DNA from: Bradyrhizobium rifense
Lineage (GTDB): Bacteria; Pseudomonadota; Alphaproteobacteria; Rhizobiales; Xanthobacteraceae
DNA: 64,000 nucleotides
Direction: 5' to 3'
Assembly (NCBI RefSeq): GCF_008123425.1
Contig: NZ_VSSS01000063.1
Coordinates: 44,236 to 108,235, forward strand
Translations under genes and position numbers: made by a program
Shown: one piece after another, positions 42,843-51,288 of the stretch
Position numbering within the stretch: the first letter of the stretch is position 1
Layout of the letters: each line of letters starts with the position of its first letter
Notes under the pieces: generated by a model
Databases searched by the model: none
What the model was told of the DNA's origin: nothing
Seen by the model: only the letters and a program-made list of their open reading frames with translations

Positions 42843-44060
42843 ATGTCACAGAATAGCATAGTCATTGGCGGCGGGGCGTTTGCGGGCCTGGCGCTCGCGC
42901 TGGCGCTGCGCCAGGGGCTGGGACCCGAGATTCCCGTCATCGTCGCCGATCCCGCGCTCGCGACACGGCCGAGCCGCGATCCCCGCGCGACCGCGATCGT
43001 CGCGGCCTGCCGCCGCCTGTTCGAGGCGCTCGACGCCTGGGACGATGTCAAGGCTGAGGCCCAGCCGATCCTCGACATGGTCGTCACCGATTCCAAGCTC
43101 GAGGACGCCACGCGTCCGGCGTTCCTGAACTTCGCCGGCGATGTCGCGCCCGGCGAACCCTTTGCGCATATGGTCGAGAACCGCCGCCTGATCGATGCGC
43201 TGGTTGTCCGCGCTGAAGCTGAAGGCATCGATCTCCGCGCCACCATTGTTGCATCCTACGACGCGAGTGCCGATGGCATGGCTGTGACGCTCGGCGATGG
43301 CAGCAGGATTGCGGCGAGCCTGCTGGTCGCGGCCGATGGTGCGAAGTCGAAGCTGCGCGAGCGGGCCGGCATCGCCACCCATGGCTGGGAATACGATCAA
43401 TCCGGCATCGTCGTCACCGTCGGCCACGAGCGCGATCATGAAGGCCGTGCCGAAGAGCACTTCTTGCCCGCGGGTCCGTTTGCGATCCTGCCGCTGACCG
43501 GCAAGCGATCGTCGCTGGTGTGGACCGAGCGCCGCAGCGAGGCCGCGCGCATCATCGGCTTGAGCGAAGACGAATTTCACGGTGAGCTCGAGCAGCGTTT
43601 TGGTTTGCACCTCGGCGAGATCAAGGCGCTCGACAAGCCGCGTGCGTTCCCGCTGTCCTATTTCGTGGCGCGCTCCTTCGTCGCCGAGCGCCTCGCGCTG
43701 GTCGGCGATTCCGCCCACGTCATTCACCCCATCGCCGGACAGGGCCTCAACATGGGACTGAAGGATGTCGCCGCACTGGCCGAGGTCGTGGTCGATGCCG
43801 CACGGCTCGGCATGGATCTCGGCGGCGCCGACGTGCTCGATCGCTACCAGCGCTGGCGCCGTTTCGACACCATGGCGATGGGCGTCGCCACCAACTCGCT
43901 GAACTTCCTGTTCTCGAACAAGTCGACCTTGCTGCGCACGGTGCGCGACATCGGCCTCGGTATCGTCGACCGCACCCCGCCGCTGAAGAATCTTTTTATT
44001 CGCCAGGCGGCAGGGCTGACGGGTGAGATCCCGAAGTTGCTGAAGGGCGAGGCGCTGTAG
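42843..44060 (+). CDS. UbiH/UbiF-family FAD-dependent hydroxylase
   Basis: 405 residues from ATG 42843. FAD-binding GGGAFAGLALALAL is at residues 8-21, the middle DG motif as LLVAADGAKSKLRE near residue 160, and the C-terminal FAD motif LVGDSAHVIHPIAGQG near residue 291. This class adds hydroxyl groups to the ubiquinone ring. Alphaproteobacteria often have UbiL or UbiM instead of separate UbiI/H/F enzymes, so which ring position it acts on is not clear. The ATG starts about 140 bp from tesB in the opposite direction. Confidence 0.9.
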   Translation: MSQNSIVIGGGAFAGLALALALRQGLGPEIPVIVADPALATRPSRDPRATAIVAACRRLFEALDAWDDVKAEAQPILDMVVTDSKLEDATRPAFLNFAGDVAPGEPFAHMVENRRLIDALVVRAEAEGIDLRATIVASYDASADGMAVTLGDGSRIAASLLVAADGAKSKLRERAGIATHGWEYDQSGIVVTVGHERDHEGRAEEHFLPAGPFAILPLTGKRSSLVWTERRSEAARIIGLSEDEFHGELEQRFGLHLGEIKALDKPRAFPLSYFVARSFVAERLALVGDSAHVIHPIAGQGLNMGLKDVAALAEVVVDAARLGMDLGGADVLDRYQRWRRFDTMAMGVATNSLNFLFSNKSTLLRTVRDIGLGIVDRTPPLKNLFIRQAAGLTGEIPKLLKGEAL

Positions 44061-44069
44061 GGTCGATTT

Positions 44070-44153
44070 GTAGCCCGGATGGAGCGACGCGTAATCCGGG
44101 GTTGGTGCGTCATTCGCGGTGCCCCGGATTTCGCTGCGCTCCATCCGGGCTAC
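44070..44153. repeat. Intergenic palindromic repeat, family C-like, copy 3
   Basis: An 84-bp inverted repeat with ends gtagcccggatggagc and gctccatccgggctac, between two converging genes. It has the same design as the elements at 15974 and 29718, with different arm sequence. Confidence 0.8.
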
Positions 44154-44160
44154 GAATTCC

Positions 44161-44358
44161 TCAATCGATCTTCCGCGCCTCTTCCGGCAGCATGATCGGG
44201 ATGCCGTCGCGGATCGGATAAGCGAGCTTGGCGCTGCGCGAGATCAGCTCCTGCTTGGCGGAATCGAATTCCAGCGGGCCCTTAGTCAGCGGGCAGACCA
44301 GGATCTCCAGCAGTTTTGGATCGACGCTGGCTTCGGGGCGTTCGGTGGGCGCGTTCAT
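44161..44358 (-). CDS. Trm112-family (UPF0434) protein
   Basis: 65 residues from the second of two tandem ATGs (44358), which is better placed after GGAG. The core LLEILVCPLTKGPLEF and the closing AYPIRDGIPIMLPEEA are the family signature. Relatives activate methyltransferases such as TrmN-type enzymes in eukaryotes and archaea; the bacterial partner is unknown. Only one Cys of the usual zinc set is present (VCP). Confidence 0.9.
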   Translation of the reverse strand: MNAPTERPEASVDPKLLEILVCPLTKGPLEFDSAKQELISRSAKLAYPIRDGIPIMLPEEARKID

Positions 44359-44427
44359 CATGGTCTCCGGCGATCCGCTGCGTTTAGCATAGAAAATTGC
44401 GCACGCCCATTGTGGCGGGCAGAGCGT

Positions 44428-44958
44428 TTAGGCGGACACCATCTTCTGGATCTCGTCGAGCAGGCCCTGCAGCCGCGTAGCCGGCAGTTGGGGAGCCGAG
44501 AACGCATAGCCCAAAAACGTCCAGTACAGGATCTGCGCGCGCGCCTGCGCGGTTGCTGCGGAGAATCCGCGTCGTTGCAGCAGGGCTTCGATATAGTCGA
44601 GCCTGCGGCGGTCGATGGCGCGGACGGCCGCTTGCGTCGCCGGATCGAACGCCGCCCAGTTGCGCACCGCGCGCTCCAGATCGAGCCGGGCGCCAAAGGT
44701 CCTGCGCAGCAGCGCCGTCAGCGGCTCGTCGCTGTCGGCCTCGACACCGGCGATGATCTCTTCGGCCGCGATCTCGCGCCAGCGTTTCAGGATGGCGGCG
44801 TGGAACGCGCCGAGATCGGCAAAATGCCAGTAAAAGCTGCCGCGGGAGACGCCCATGGCCCTTGCCAATGGATCGGCCTTCAGCGCGGTAAAGCCGCTCT
44901 TGGTGAGCGCCTTGAGGCCCTGGCTGATCCAGTCGTCGGCGGAAAGCTGGTCGGTCAT
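44428..44958 (-). CDS. TetR-family transcriptional regulator
   Basis: 176 residues from ATG 44958. The N-terminal helix-turn-helix reads KADPLARAMGVSRGSFYWHF (residues 27-46). The rest is the helical ligand-binding domain. The same frame is open to 45441 but that part overlaps a divergent gene and its promoter. It is divergent from a small membrane protein, and both operator-like palindromes lie between them. Confidence 0.92.
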   Translation of the reverse strand: MTDQLSADDWISQGLKALTKSGFTALKADPLARAMGVSRGSFYWHFADLGAFHAAILKRWREIAAEEIIAGVEADSDEPLTALLRRTFGARLDLERAVRNWAAFDPATQAAVRAIDRRRLDYIEALLQRRGFSAATAQARAQILYWTFLGYAFSAPQLPATRLQGLLDEIQKMVSA

Positions 44959-44979
44959 GTCGGGTTCCGAAATCGAACC

Positions 44980-44993
44980 ATACACTAGTGTAT
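44980..44993. promoter_or_regulatory. TetR operator-like palindrome 1
   Basis: ATACACTAGTGTAT, a perfect 14-bp palindrome 22 bp upstream of the tetR start. Confidence 0.65.
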
Positions 44994-45023
44994 TGACAGG
45001 CAGCAGGCCAGCGTCTATCTCAC

Positions 45024-45039
45024 CATACATAGCTGTATG
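45024..45039. promoter_or_regulatory. TetR operator-like palindrome 2
   Basis: CATACA-TAGC-TGTATG, an inverted repeat sharing the ATACA/TGTAT half-site with palindrome 1, 44 bp away and just before the start of the divergent gene. Confidence 0.6.
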
Positions 45040-45048
45040 GAGACCTCG

Positions 45049-45399
45049 ATGCGTGATCTCTTGCTCCAGTGCGCCGGAACCCTCGCCGTCGTGGTGGCCG
45101 TCATCCATGGCATCCTCGGTGAGACCAAGGTCTTTCCCCGCGCCACGATCGAGCCACCGCGGCTCCGTACCCTGATCCGCCTGGTCTGGCAGGCCTCGAC
45201 CGTGGCCTGGATCGGCTGCGGCGTGCTCCTGATCGCGACGCCCTGGATGGACTCCGCGCTGGCGCGCCGCTGGATCGTCATCACCATGGTCTGCGTGTTC
45301 GGCTTCTCCGCCTGTGCCAACGCTTGGGCGACACGTGGCCGGCATTTCGGCTGGATGGCGCTGAGCGTGGTCGTGGCGATGTCGGTGGCCGGCTACTGA
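45049..45399 (+). CDS. Small membrane protein divergent from tetR
   Basis: 116 residues from ATG 45049, which has GGAG six bases upstream; an ATG at 45037 lies inside the palindrome. Four hydrophobic helices at about residues 5-22, 45-65, 72-92 and 97-115. There are no catalytic motifs. Likely the target of the adjacent TetR regulator, by position. Function unknown. Confidence 0.75.
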   Translation: MRDLLLQCAGTLAVVVAVIHGILGETKVFPRATIEPPRLRTLIRLVWQASTVAWIGCGVLLIATPWMDSALARRWIVITMVCVFGFSACANAWATRGRHFGWMALSVVVAMSVAGY

Positions 45400-45579
45400 C
45401 GTCATGAGACGTAAGGCCGCAGCGTTGCTGCAAATGCGCACTGCTTGCGGAGAGTGCTGATCTTTTGGCTCCCGTTAGAATATCTCTAAGGCCATCCGAG
45501 CCCCGCGCCGAGTTGACTTCACCTCCTCCTTTGCTTCCTTCGGGCGCGCTTCGCGCACACGACAGAGGAGGAGACATTC

Positions 45580-45858
45580 GTGAGAGTCATTCGTGTTCTT
45601 GCCATTGCACTGACGGTCGGGATCGGCATGGGGTCGACGGCGATGGCCGACGGTTTCAAGAACTGCACCAAGCTCGACAAGGCGTCGTGGAAACCGGCCG
45701 GCGATGCCGAAGCCAAGGCCAAGGCGGCCGGCTACGAGGTGCGGCGCTCCAAGATCGAAGGCTCGTGCTATGAGGTCTATGGCGTCAAGGAAGGCAAGCT
45801 CTACGAGCTGTTCTACAGCCCGGAAGATCTCAGCCTGAAGCACACGATCGCCAAGTAA
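45580..45858 (+). CDS. Small periplasmic PepSY-like protein
   Basis: 92 residues from a GTG with GGAGGAG eight bases upstream. A signal peptide (residues 1-23, ending AMA) is followed by a single small domain with SWKPAGDAEAKAKAAGYEVR, SKIEGSCYEVYGV and KLYELFYSP, which is the shape of a PepSY-like module. Two Cys are present and may form a disulfide. It is followed 38 bp later by a cytochrome b561 gene; such pairs occur in membrane electron-transfer systems. Confidence 0.8.
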   Translation: MRVIRVLAIALTVGIGMGSTAMADGFKNCTKLDKASWKPAGDAEAKAKAAGYEVRRSKIEGSCYEVYGVKEGKLYELFYSPEDLSLKHTIAK

Positions 45859-45896
45859 GGCTCTAGGTAAGGCTCTACGCCAAGGGTGATCCCGGC

Positions 45897-46478
45897 TTGA
45901 ACGACAAAGCGGTACGAGAGGTGCGCGGGGTGTCCAATCGGACCCCTGCCGATCGAACGGTCGCGGTCTGGGACCTCCCGCTACGGCTATGGCACTGGGC
46001 TCTCGCAGCCAGCGTCCTCGCCGCGCGGTTCACGCCCACCGTCTACGACAGCCTTCACCGCGTCGTCGGCTATACGGTCATCGGGCTTTTGGTCTTCCGC
46101 CTGGTCTGGGGATTTTGCGGCAGCCGCTATGCGCGCTTTCGCATGATCGGCGTCAGGCTTCGTGCTGCGCCCAACTATCTCTGGAATCTGCGCCGCGGCA
46201 TCACCGGCCGCTACATCGGGCTCAATCCGGCCGGCACCTTGATGCTGGTGGCGCTTCTATTGTCACTCACCGTCTCGGCGATCACAGGTGCTCTGTCGGT
46301 GACCGTCACCTTCTTCGGCGTCTGGTGGATCGAGGACACCCACGCTTACGCGTCGGACGCGGCCATCGTCCTGGTTGCGCTGCATGTGGTCGGCGTGGTG
46401 CTGATGGGCATGCTTCAGCGCGAGAACCTGATCCGCGCCATGATCACAGGGCGCAAGCGCATCCGCAACCGTCGCTAG
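45897..46478 (+). CDS. Cytochrome b561-type membrane protein
   Basis: 193 residues from a TTG. Four helices with the heme-ligand His pattern: WDLPLRLWHWALAASV (near residue 25), SLHRVVGYTVIGLLVFRLVWG (near residue 52) and VALHVVGVVLMGMLQREN (near residue 161), typical of diheme cytochrome b561 of the Ni/Fe-hydrogenase or ferric-reductase type. It probably passes electrons between quinones and a periplasmic partner, perhaps the PepSY-like protein. Confidence 0.85.
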   Translation: MNDKAVREVRGVSNRTPADRTVAVWDLPLRLWHWALAASVLAARFTPTVYDSLHRVVGYTVIGLLVFRLVWGFCGSRYARFRMIGVRLRAAPNYLWNLRRGITGRYIGLNPAGTLMLVALLLSLTVSAITGALSVTVTFFGVWWIEDTHAYASDAAIVLVALHVVGVVLMGMLQRENLIRAMITGRKRIRNRR

Positions 46479-46702
46479 GCGGAACTGGCAGAGTTCGAAC
46501 GGATGCAGCCGCGGGCTCGCTGACCCGCGTAGTTTCACGGGACACTCGCACGCTCTTACCCGCATAACTACTGCCAACTCGTGTCATTTTCCCAGCAACG
46601 TTTACCCCGCGATAGGTATGCAACTGGGCATTGCGGAAAATTAACGCGGAGCAAGTCCGGCCGGATCAATCCTCGGTAATATTGACGAGGGAGCGATTGC
46701 GA

Positions 46703-49207
46703 ATGTTCCGCGTTTTTACCTGTCTCACGGCAGAGCATGATTGGCGGCTTGTCATGCTCGCCGGTCTGGTTTGCTTCGTTGCAAGCATTGTAGCCGTCAG
46801 CATCTTTCATCGCGCGAAAGCGTCGTCAGCCAGGAGGCGGCTGATCTGGATTGCGATCGCCGGTGCCGCCATCGGCTACGGAATCTGGGCTACGCATTTT
46901 GTAGCAATGCTCGCCTACGAGCCTGGCGTCTCGACCGACTACGGCATCGCGCTGACAGCGCTGTCGCTCGCCGCGGCAATGATCCTGACGTCGGTCGGCT
47001 TTGGCGTTGCGGTCAGCAACTCCGGCCGATGGCGCGCGGCTGCCGGCGGCGGCATCATCGGCGCTGGTATCGCAAGCATGCACTATCTCGGCATGTGGGC
47101 CCTCGAAGTGCCGGGTTACGTGACCTGGTCGCCTGGGCTGGTGTTCGTCTCGATCGCCCTCGGCATGGTCCTGGGCTACGCTGCACTCGCGGTCGCTCTG
47201 GGTCGTCATGACAAGTGGGGAACCTTCGTCGCTGCATTGCTGCTGACGCTCGCCATCGTGTCGCACCATTTCACGGCCATGGGGGCCGTGCAGATCGTTC
47301 CGGACCCGACGCTGAACAACAACGATACCCTGTCGCTTTCGCCCGCCTTTCTCGCGATGGCAATCGCGGGTGTGGCACTGTCAGTGCTCGGGATGAGTCT
47401 TGTCGGCGTGCTGACCGATCGGCGCCTAGCGACCAGAACCAGCAGATTCAAGGAAATCATCGGTCAGCTTTCGATCGCCCGGCAGCAACTCGAAGGTTCG
47501 CAAAGAGAGCTCCAGGAGCAGAAACTCAGGCTCGATACGGCCATCAACAATATGGTTGAGGGTGTTTGTATGTTCGATGCGGAGAAGCGACTTGTCGTCT
47601 GTAACGAGCGTTATGCCCGGCTCTACCAGCTGCCGCCGGAATTGCTGAGAACGGGGACACCGCACACCGACATCATCCGGCATCGCATCGTGAACGGCAT
47701 CCTCAAGGGCGACACCAGCGAGGGCGCGGCCGAGAAATTCGTCTCGAAATTGGCCGCGTTGCCATTCGATGCGGTCTCGAGCAGGATCGACGAGTTCGCG
47801 GACGGTCGGTTGATCTGCGTGACGCGACAGCCAATGGCCGGTGGCGGGTGGGTGGCCACCCATCTTGATGTCACCGAGCAACGCCGGTCCGAGGCCAAGA
47901 TCACTCATATGGCGCAACACGATGCGCTGACCGATCTGCCGAACCGCGTGCTGCTCAGAGAGCGGATGGAGGATGCCATTGCGGTTACGCGCAATGGCGG
48001 CCTCGATCTGGCCGTGCTCATGCTCGATCTCGATCGCTTCAAGGAAGTCAACGACACGCTGGGACATCCGGCGGGCGATGCGCTGCTGCGCGCCGTCGCC
48101 GCGCGTTTGCGCGAGTGCACCACGGAAACCGCGTTGATCGCCCGACTGGGCGGCGACGAGTTCGCGGTGATCGACTACGTGACCAATCCGGCCGTGGAAG
48201 CCGCCGCCCTTGCCGAGAGGATCAGGAAGGCACTTTGCGAACCCTTCGATCTCGGTGATCACCGGGTCACGGTGGGCACCAGCATTGGCATCGCCATCGC
48301 GCCGCGCGATGGCGACGATTCGGACGTGCTCATGAAGAGCGCGGATCTCGCCCTCTACTCGGCCAAGGGTGACGGACGCGGTGCGTTCCGTTTCTTCGAG
48401 CCGGAACTCGACGAACTCATGCATGCGCGACGCAACCTGGAGCGCGACATGCGGGATGCGATTGCTCGCGGTGAATTCGAGCTCCATTACCAGCCATTCG
48501 TCGACGCCGCGACCGGAGAGATCCGCGGCTTCGAGTCCCTGCTACGCTGGCATCACCCGCAGCGAGGCCTGGTCATGCCCGGCGAATTCATCCCGCTTGC
48601 GGAAGAGAACGGCTTGATCGTGCCGCTGGGAGAATGGGTCTTGAGGACCGCCTGTGCGGAAGCCGCCAAATGGCCCGCCGATCTCAGGATCGCGATCAAC
48701 CTGTCTCCCGCTCAATTCAGGAGCAAGGAGCTTGTCCGGGTCGTGGTCGGCGCGCTGGCGAATTCGGGCGTTGCGCCGCACCGGCTCGAGCTCGAGGTCA
48801 CCGAGACGGTGATCATGCATGACAGCGAAGCTGTCTTCACAGCGCTCGGTCAACTTCGCGGGCTCGGCGTGCGAATCGCGCTCGACGATTTCGGCACCGG
48901 CTATTCATCGCTGAGTTTTCTGCAAAGATTCCCCTTCGACAAGATCAAGATCGACCGCAGCTTCGTCAACGAACTGTCCGGCACGAGGGAAGAGGCGCAG
49001 CATCTCGCGCGAGCCGTGGTTCGTTTCGCAGTCAGCCTCGGCAAGACGACGACCGGCGAAGGCGTCGAAACGAAGGAGCAGCGGGACATTCTCCGTGAAG
49101 AGGGCTGCGTCGAAACCCAAGGCTATTATTTCAGCCGCCCGATGCCTGCATCCGGCGTCGCGAAAATGCTGCGGCGAGCTGCCAGGGCAGCTATCCGCGC
49201 TGCGTGA
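46703..49207 (+). CDS. MHYT-PAS-GGDEF-EAL c-di-GMP enzyme
   Basis: 834 residues from ATG 46703. The first 240 residues are an MHYT membrane sensor with its three repeats (ATHFVAM, SMHYLGM, SHHFTAM), thought to bind metal or sense gases. A coiled-coil segment and a PAS domain (from about 290) follow. Then the GGDEF domain with an intact RLGGDEF, and an EAL domain with the phosphodiesterase residues: FESLLRW (ESL variant), NLSPAQF, LEVTETVI, DDFGTGYSS, KIKIDRSF and GEGVET. Both catalytic activities look possible. The RxxD inhibitory site is not recognisable. Confidence 0.94.
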   Translation: MFRVFTCLTAEHDWRLVMLAGLVCFVASIVAVSIFHRAKASSARRRLIWIAIAGAAIGYGIWATHFVAMLAYEPGVSTDYGIALTALSLAAAMILTSVGFGVAVSNSGRWRAAAGGGIIGAGIASMHYLGMWALEVPGYVTWSPGLVFVSIALGMVLGYAALAVALGRHDKWGTFVAALLLTLAIVSHHFTAMGAVQIVPDPTLNNNDTLSLSPAFLAMAIAGVALSVLGMSLVGVLTDRRLATRTSRFKEIIGQLSIARQQLEGSQRELQEQKLRLDTAINNMVEGVCMFDAEKRLVVCNERYARLYQLPPELLRTGTPHTDIIRHRIVNGILKGDTSEGAAEKFVSKLAALPFDAVSSRIDEFADGRLICVTRQPMAGGGWVATHLDVTEQRRSEAKITHMAQHDALTDLPNRVLLRERMEDAIAVTRNGGLDLAVLMLDLDRFKEVNDTLGHPAGDALLRAVAARLRECTTETALIARLGGDEFAVIDYVTNPAVEAAALAERIRKALCEPFDLGDHRVTVGTSIGIAIAPRDGDDSDVLMKSADLALYSAKGDGRGAFRFFEPELDELMHARRNLERDMRDAIARGEFELHYQPFVDAATGEIRGFESLLRWHHPQRGLVMPGEFIPLAEENGLIVPLGEWVLRTACAEAAKWPADLRIAINLSPAQFRSKELVRVVVGALANSGVAPHRLELEVTETVIMHDSEAVFTALGQLRGLGVRIALDDFGTGYSSLSFLQRFPFDKIKIDRSFVNELSGTREEAQHLARAVVRFAVSLGKTTTGEGVETKEQRDILREEGCVETQGYYFSRPMPASGVAKMLRRAARAAIRAA

Positions 49208-49219
49208 GTATCCCGGTGG

Positions 49220-49897
49220 TCACTGCAGCGGCGGATCGCCGCTGGTGCGCTTCTTGGCGAGGTCCATCTCGGTGACCGCGATCAGGATCTCGGCGCGGGT
49301 CTTCAAATCGAGAGCTTCCAGCATCGCCTGTTTCTCGGCGGGGCCGTAGGGCGACATCATCGCCAGCGCATTGACGAGCGCCTCATTGGGCGCGCTCTCG
49401 ACGCCCTCCCAGTCGACCTTGAGGTTGTTGGCCTTCAAGAAATCCGCCAGCACCGTCAGCAGCGCTTCGCGATCGACCTCGTCCTCGCCCTTGCGCGCGG
49501 TGAAGTCGTCGATGAAGGCAAAGAAGTCCGCCTTGCACTGCCGGTAGGCGGTCAGCACCTCGAGCTCTTCGACCACCCTGAAGCGCGCGACGCCAGTGAG
49601 CTCTAGGATGTAGCGGCCGTCACCGGATTCGGCGAGCTGGGTGATGCGGCCGACGCAGCCGACGCGAAACAGCGCCGGCTTGTCGGAATTTTTCGGCGAA
49701 TGCGCCGCATCCGGCTGGATCATGCCGATCAGGCGATGGCCATCGCGAAAACTGTCGTCGACCATCGCGAGATAGCGTGGCTCGAAGATGTTGAGCGGCA
49801 TCTGGCCGCGCGGCAATAGCAGCGCGCCCGGCAGCGGAAACACCGGGATGATTTCCGGAAGGTCGGCGGGGCCGCGATATTCGATGTTGATCGGCAT
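49220..49897 (-). CDS. LON-substrate-binding-domain protein
   Basis: 225 residues. It corresponds to the N-terminal domain of Lon protease alone, with no ATPase or protease part: IPVFPLPGALLLPRGQMPLN near residue 17 and FEPRYLAMVDD near residue 38. Such proteins are common in alphaproteobacteria, usually beside a YbbN-like thioredoxin as here. The role is unproven; it may be an adaptor. Confidence 0.9.
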   Translation of the reverse strand: MPINIEYRGPADLPEIIPVFPLPGALLLPRGQMPLNIFEPRYLAMVDDSFRDGHRLIGMIQPDAAHSPKNSDKPALFRVGCVGRITQLAESGDGRYILELTGVARFRVVEELEVLTAYRQCKADFFAFIDDFTARKGEDEVDREALLTVLADFLKANNLKVDWEGVESAPNEALVNALAMMSPYGPAEKQAMLEALDLKTRAEILIAVTEMDLAKKRTSGDPPLQ

Positions 49898-49930
49898 CTG
49901 GTCCCCGCTGACGTCGCCTGCACGTATTCC

Positions 49931-50851
49931 TTATGAAAACAGGATCGTCGACAAGCGCTTGCGCCCCTCGACGGTTGCATCATCCGTGCCGCCCCAGGCC
50001 TCGAAGAACTGCACCAGCTGCTTGCGGGCGCCGTCGTCGTTCCATTTGCGGTCGCGCTTGATGATCGCGAGCAGCTGTTCGGTGGCGGCGGCCCGGTTTC
50101 CTTGCGCGTTCAGCGCGGTGGCCAGGTCGAAGCGTGCCTGATGATCGAGCGGGTTTGCGGCGACTTTCTGTTCCAGTTCAGCGACGGGCCCGAGCGACTC
50201 TGCCTGCTCGGCGAGATCGATCGCGGTCTGCACGGCCTTCACGGCAGGATCGTTGCGCTTGGATTCCGGCACCATGGCCAGTGTCTGCTTGGCCTGCTCC
50301 ATCGCACCGGAGGTGACGTAGCATTTGGCGAGGCCGGCGAGCGCTGCGATGTTGGTCGAATCATACTGGAGCACTTCGGCGTAGATCTGCGCGGCGGCTG
50401 CGGCGTCGCCTTCGGCAAGAACGGCCTCGGCCTCCTGCAGAATCTCGGCGATGTTCGGCTCGCCGGGCGCTGTCACGCCCTTGGTGACCTTCTCGATGAA
50501 GGCATTGATCTGGCTCTCCGGCACCGCGCCCATAAAGCCGTCGGCGGGCTGGCCGTTGACGAAGGCGATCACGGCCGGGATCGACTGGATGCCCATCTGG
50601 CCCGGGATCGCCGGATGCTGGTCGATGTTCATCTTGACCAGCTTGACCTTGCCCTTGGCCGCCTTGACCGCCTTCTCCAGGATGGGGGTGAGCTGCTTGC
50701 AGGGGCCGCACCACTCCGCCCAGAAGTCGATCAGGACCGGCTGGCGCTTCGATTCCTCGATGACGTCCTTCACGAAGGTCTGGGTGGTGGTGTCCTTGAT
50801 CAGATCGGCTGCAGCCGGGCTCGCTCCGTTACCCTGGTCGATGATCGTCAC
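49931..50851 (-). CDS. Thioredoxin-like chaperedoxin (CnoX/YbbN family)
   Basis: 306 residues. The thioredoxin domain has the active WCGPC motif (near residue 47) and the cis-Pro loop SIPAVI (near residue 90). A C-terminal TPR-like helical region (residues 140-300) follows. YbbN/CnoX protects clients from overoxidation and works with GroEL or DnaK. It keeps both active-site Cys, unlike E. coli YbbN (SQHC), so it may be redox active. It lies 33 bp upstream of the LON-domain gene. Confidence 0.92.
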   Translation of the reverse strand: MTIIDQGNGASPAAADLIKDTTTQTFVKDVIEESKRQPVLIDFWAEWCGPCKQLTPILEKAVKAAKGKVKLVKMNIDQHPAIPGQMGIQSIPAVIAFVNGQPADGFMGAVPESQINAFIEKVTKGVTAPGEPNIAEILQEAEAVLAEGDAAAAAQIYAEVLQYDSTNIAALAGLAKCYVTSGAMEQAKQTLAMVPESKRNDPAVKAVQTAIDLAEQAESLGPVAELEQKVAANPLDHQARFDLATALNAQGNRAAATEQLLAIIKRDRKWNDDGARKQLVQFFEAWGGTDDATVEGRKRLSTILFS

Positions 50852-51137
50852 GGGATCCCCTCGTCTGATGTCTGGAATGGCGGGTCTTTAGCACGTCGCC
50901 ATCACATATGCTTCGGTGTCTGCTTCGGTGTCGGCCCTAAAATTGGGCCGGGACGGCCGAATTTCAATCCATGGCTGCCGATTCGGCAGTTCCGGGGCAT
51001 TTGGGGGCGATTCGACCGGGTTCGGGCTCATATTGGGGCTCCGAAAGCGAATTGATGCCGCCGGTAGCTGTTGCATTCGCCGCCCGCTTTTGGCATACGA
51101 CAGCCGTTGCCGGCGCGTCACGCGACCGACACAGGAT

Positions 51138-51212
<75 letters not shown>

Positions 51213-51288
51213 ATTTTTCCCAAAGCATCCAGCCAAACCGGGTCGGGCCGTGGTTTTCCACGCCCCTGGCGGCTGGCTCGGGTCTCAC

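Noticed and set aside
44428..45441. Long form of the TetR gene (337 codons)
   Set aside because: The extra 161 codons overlap the divergent promoter, both palindromes and a membrane-protein gene. The TetR domain starts naturally at 44958.
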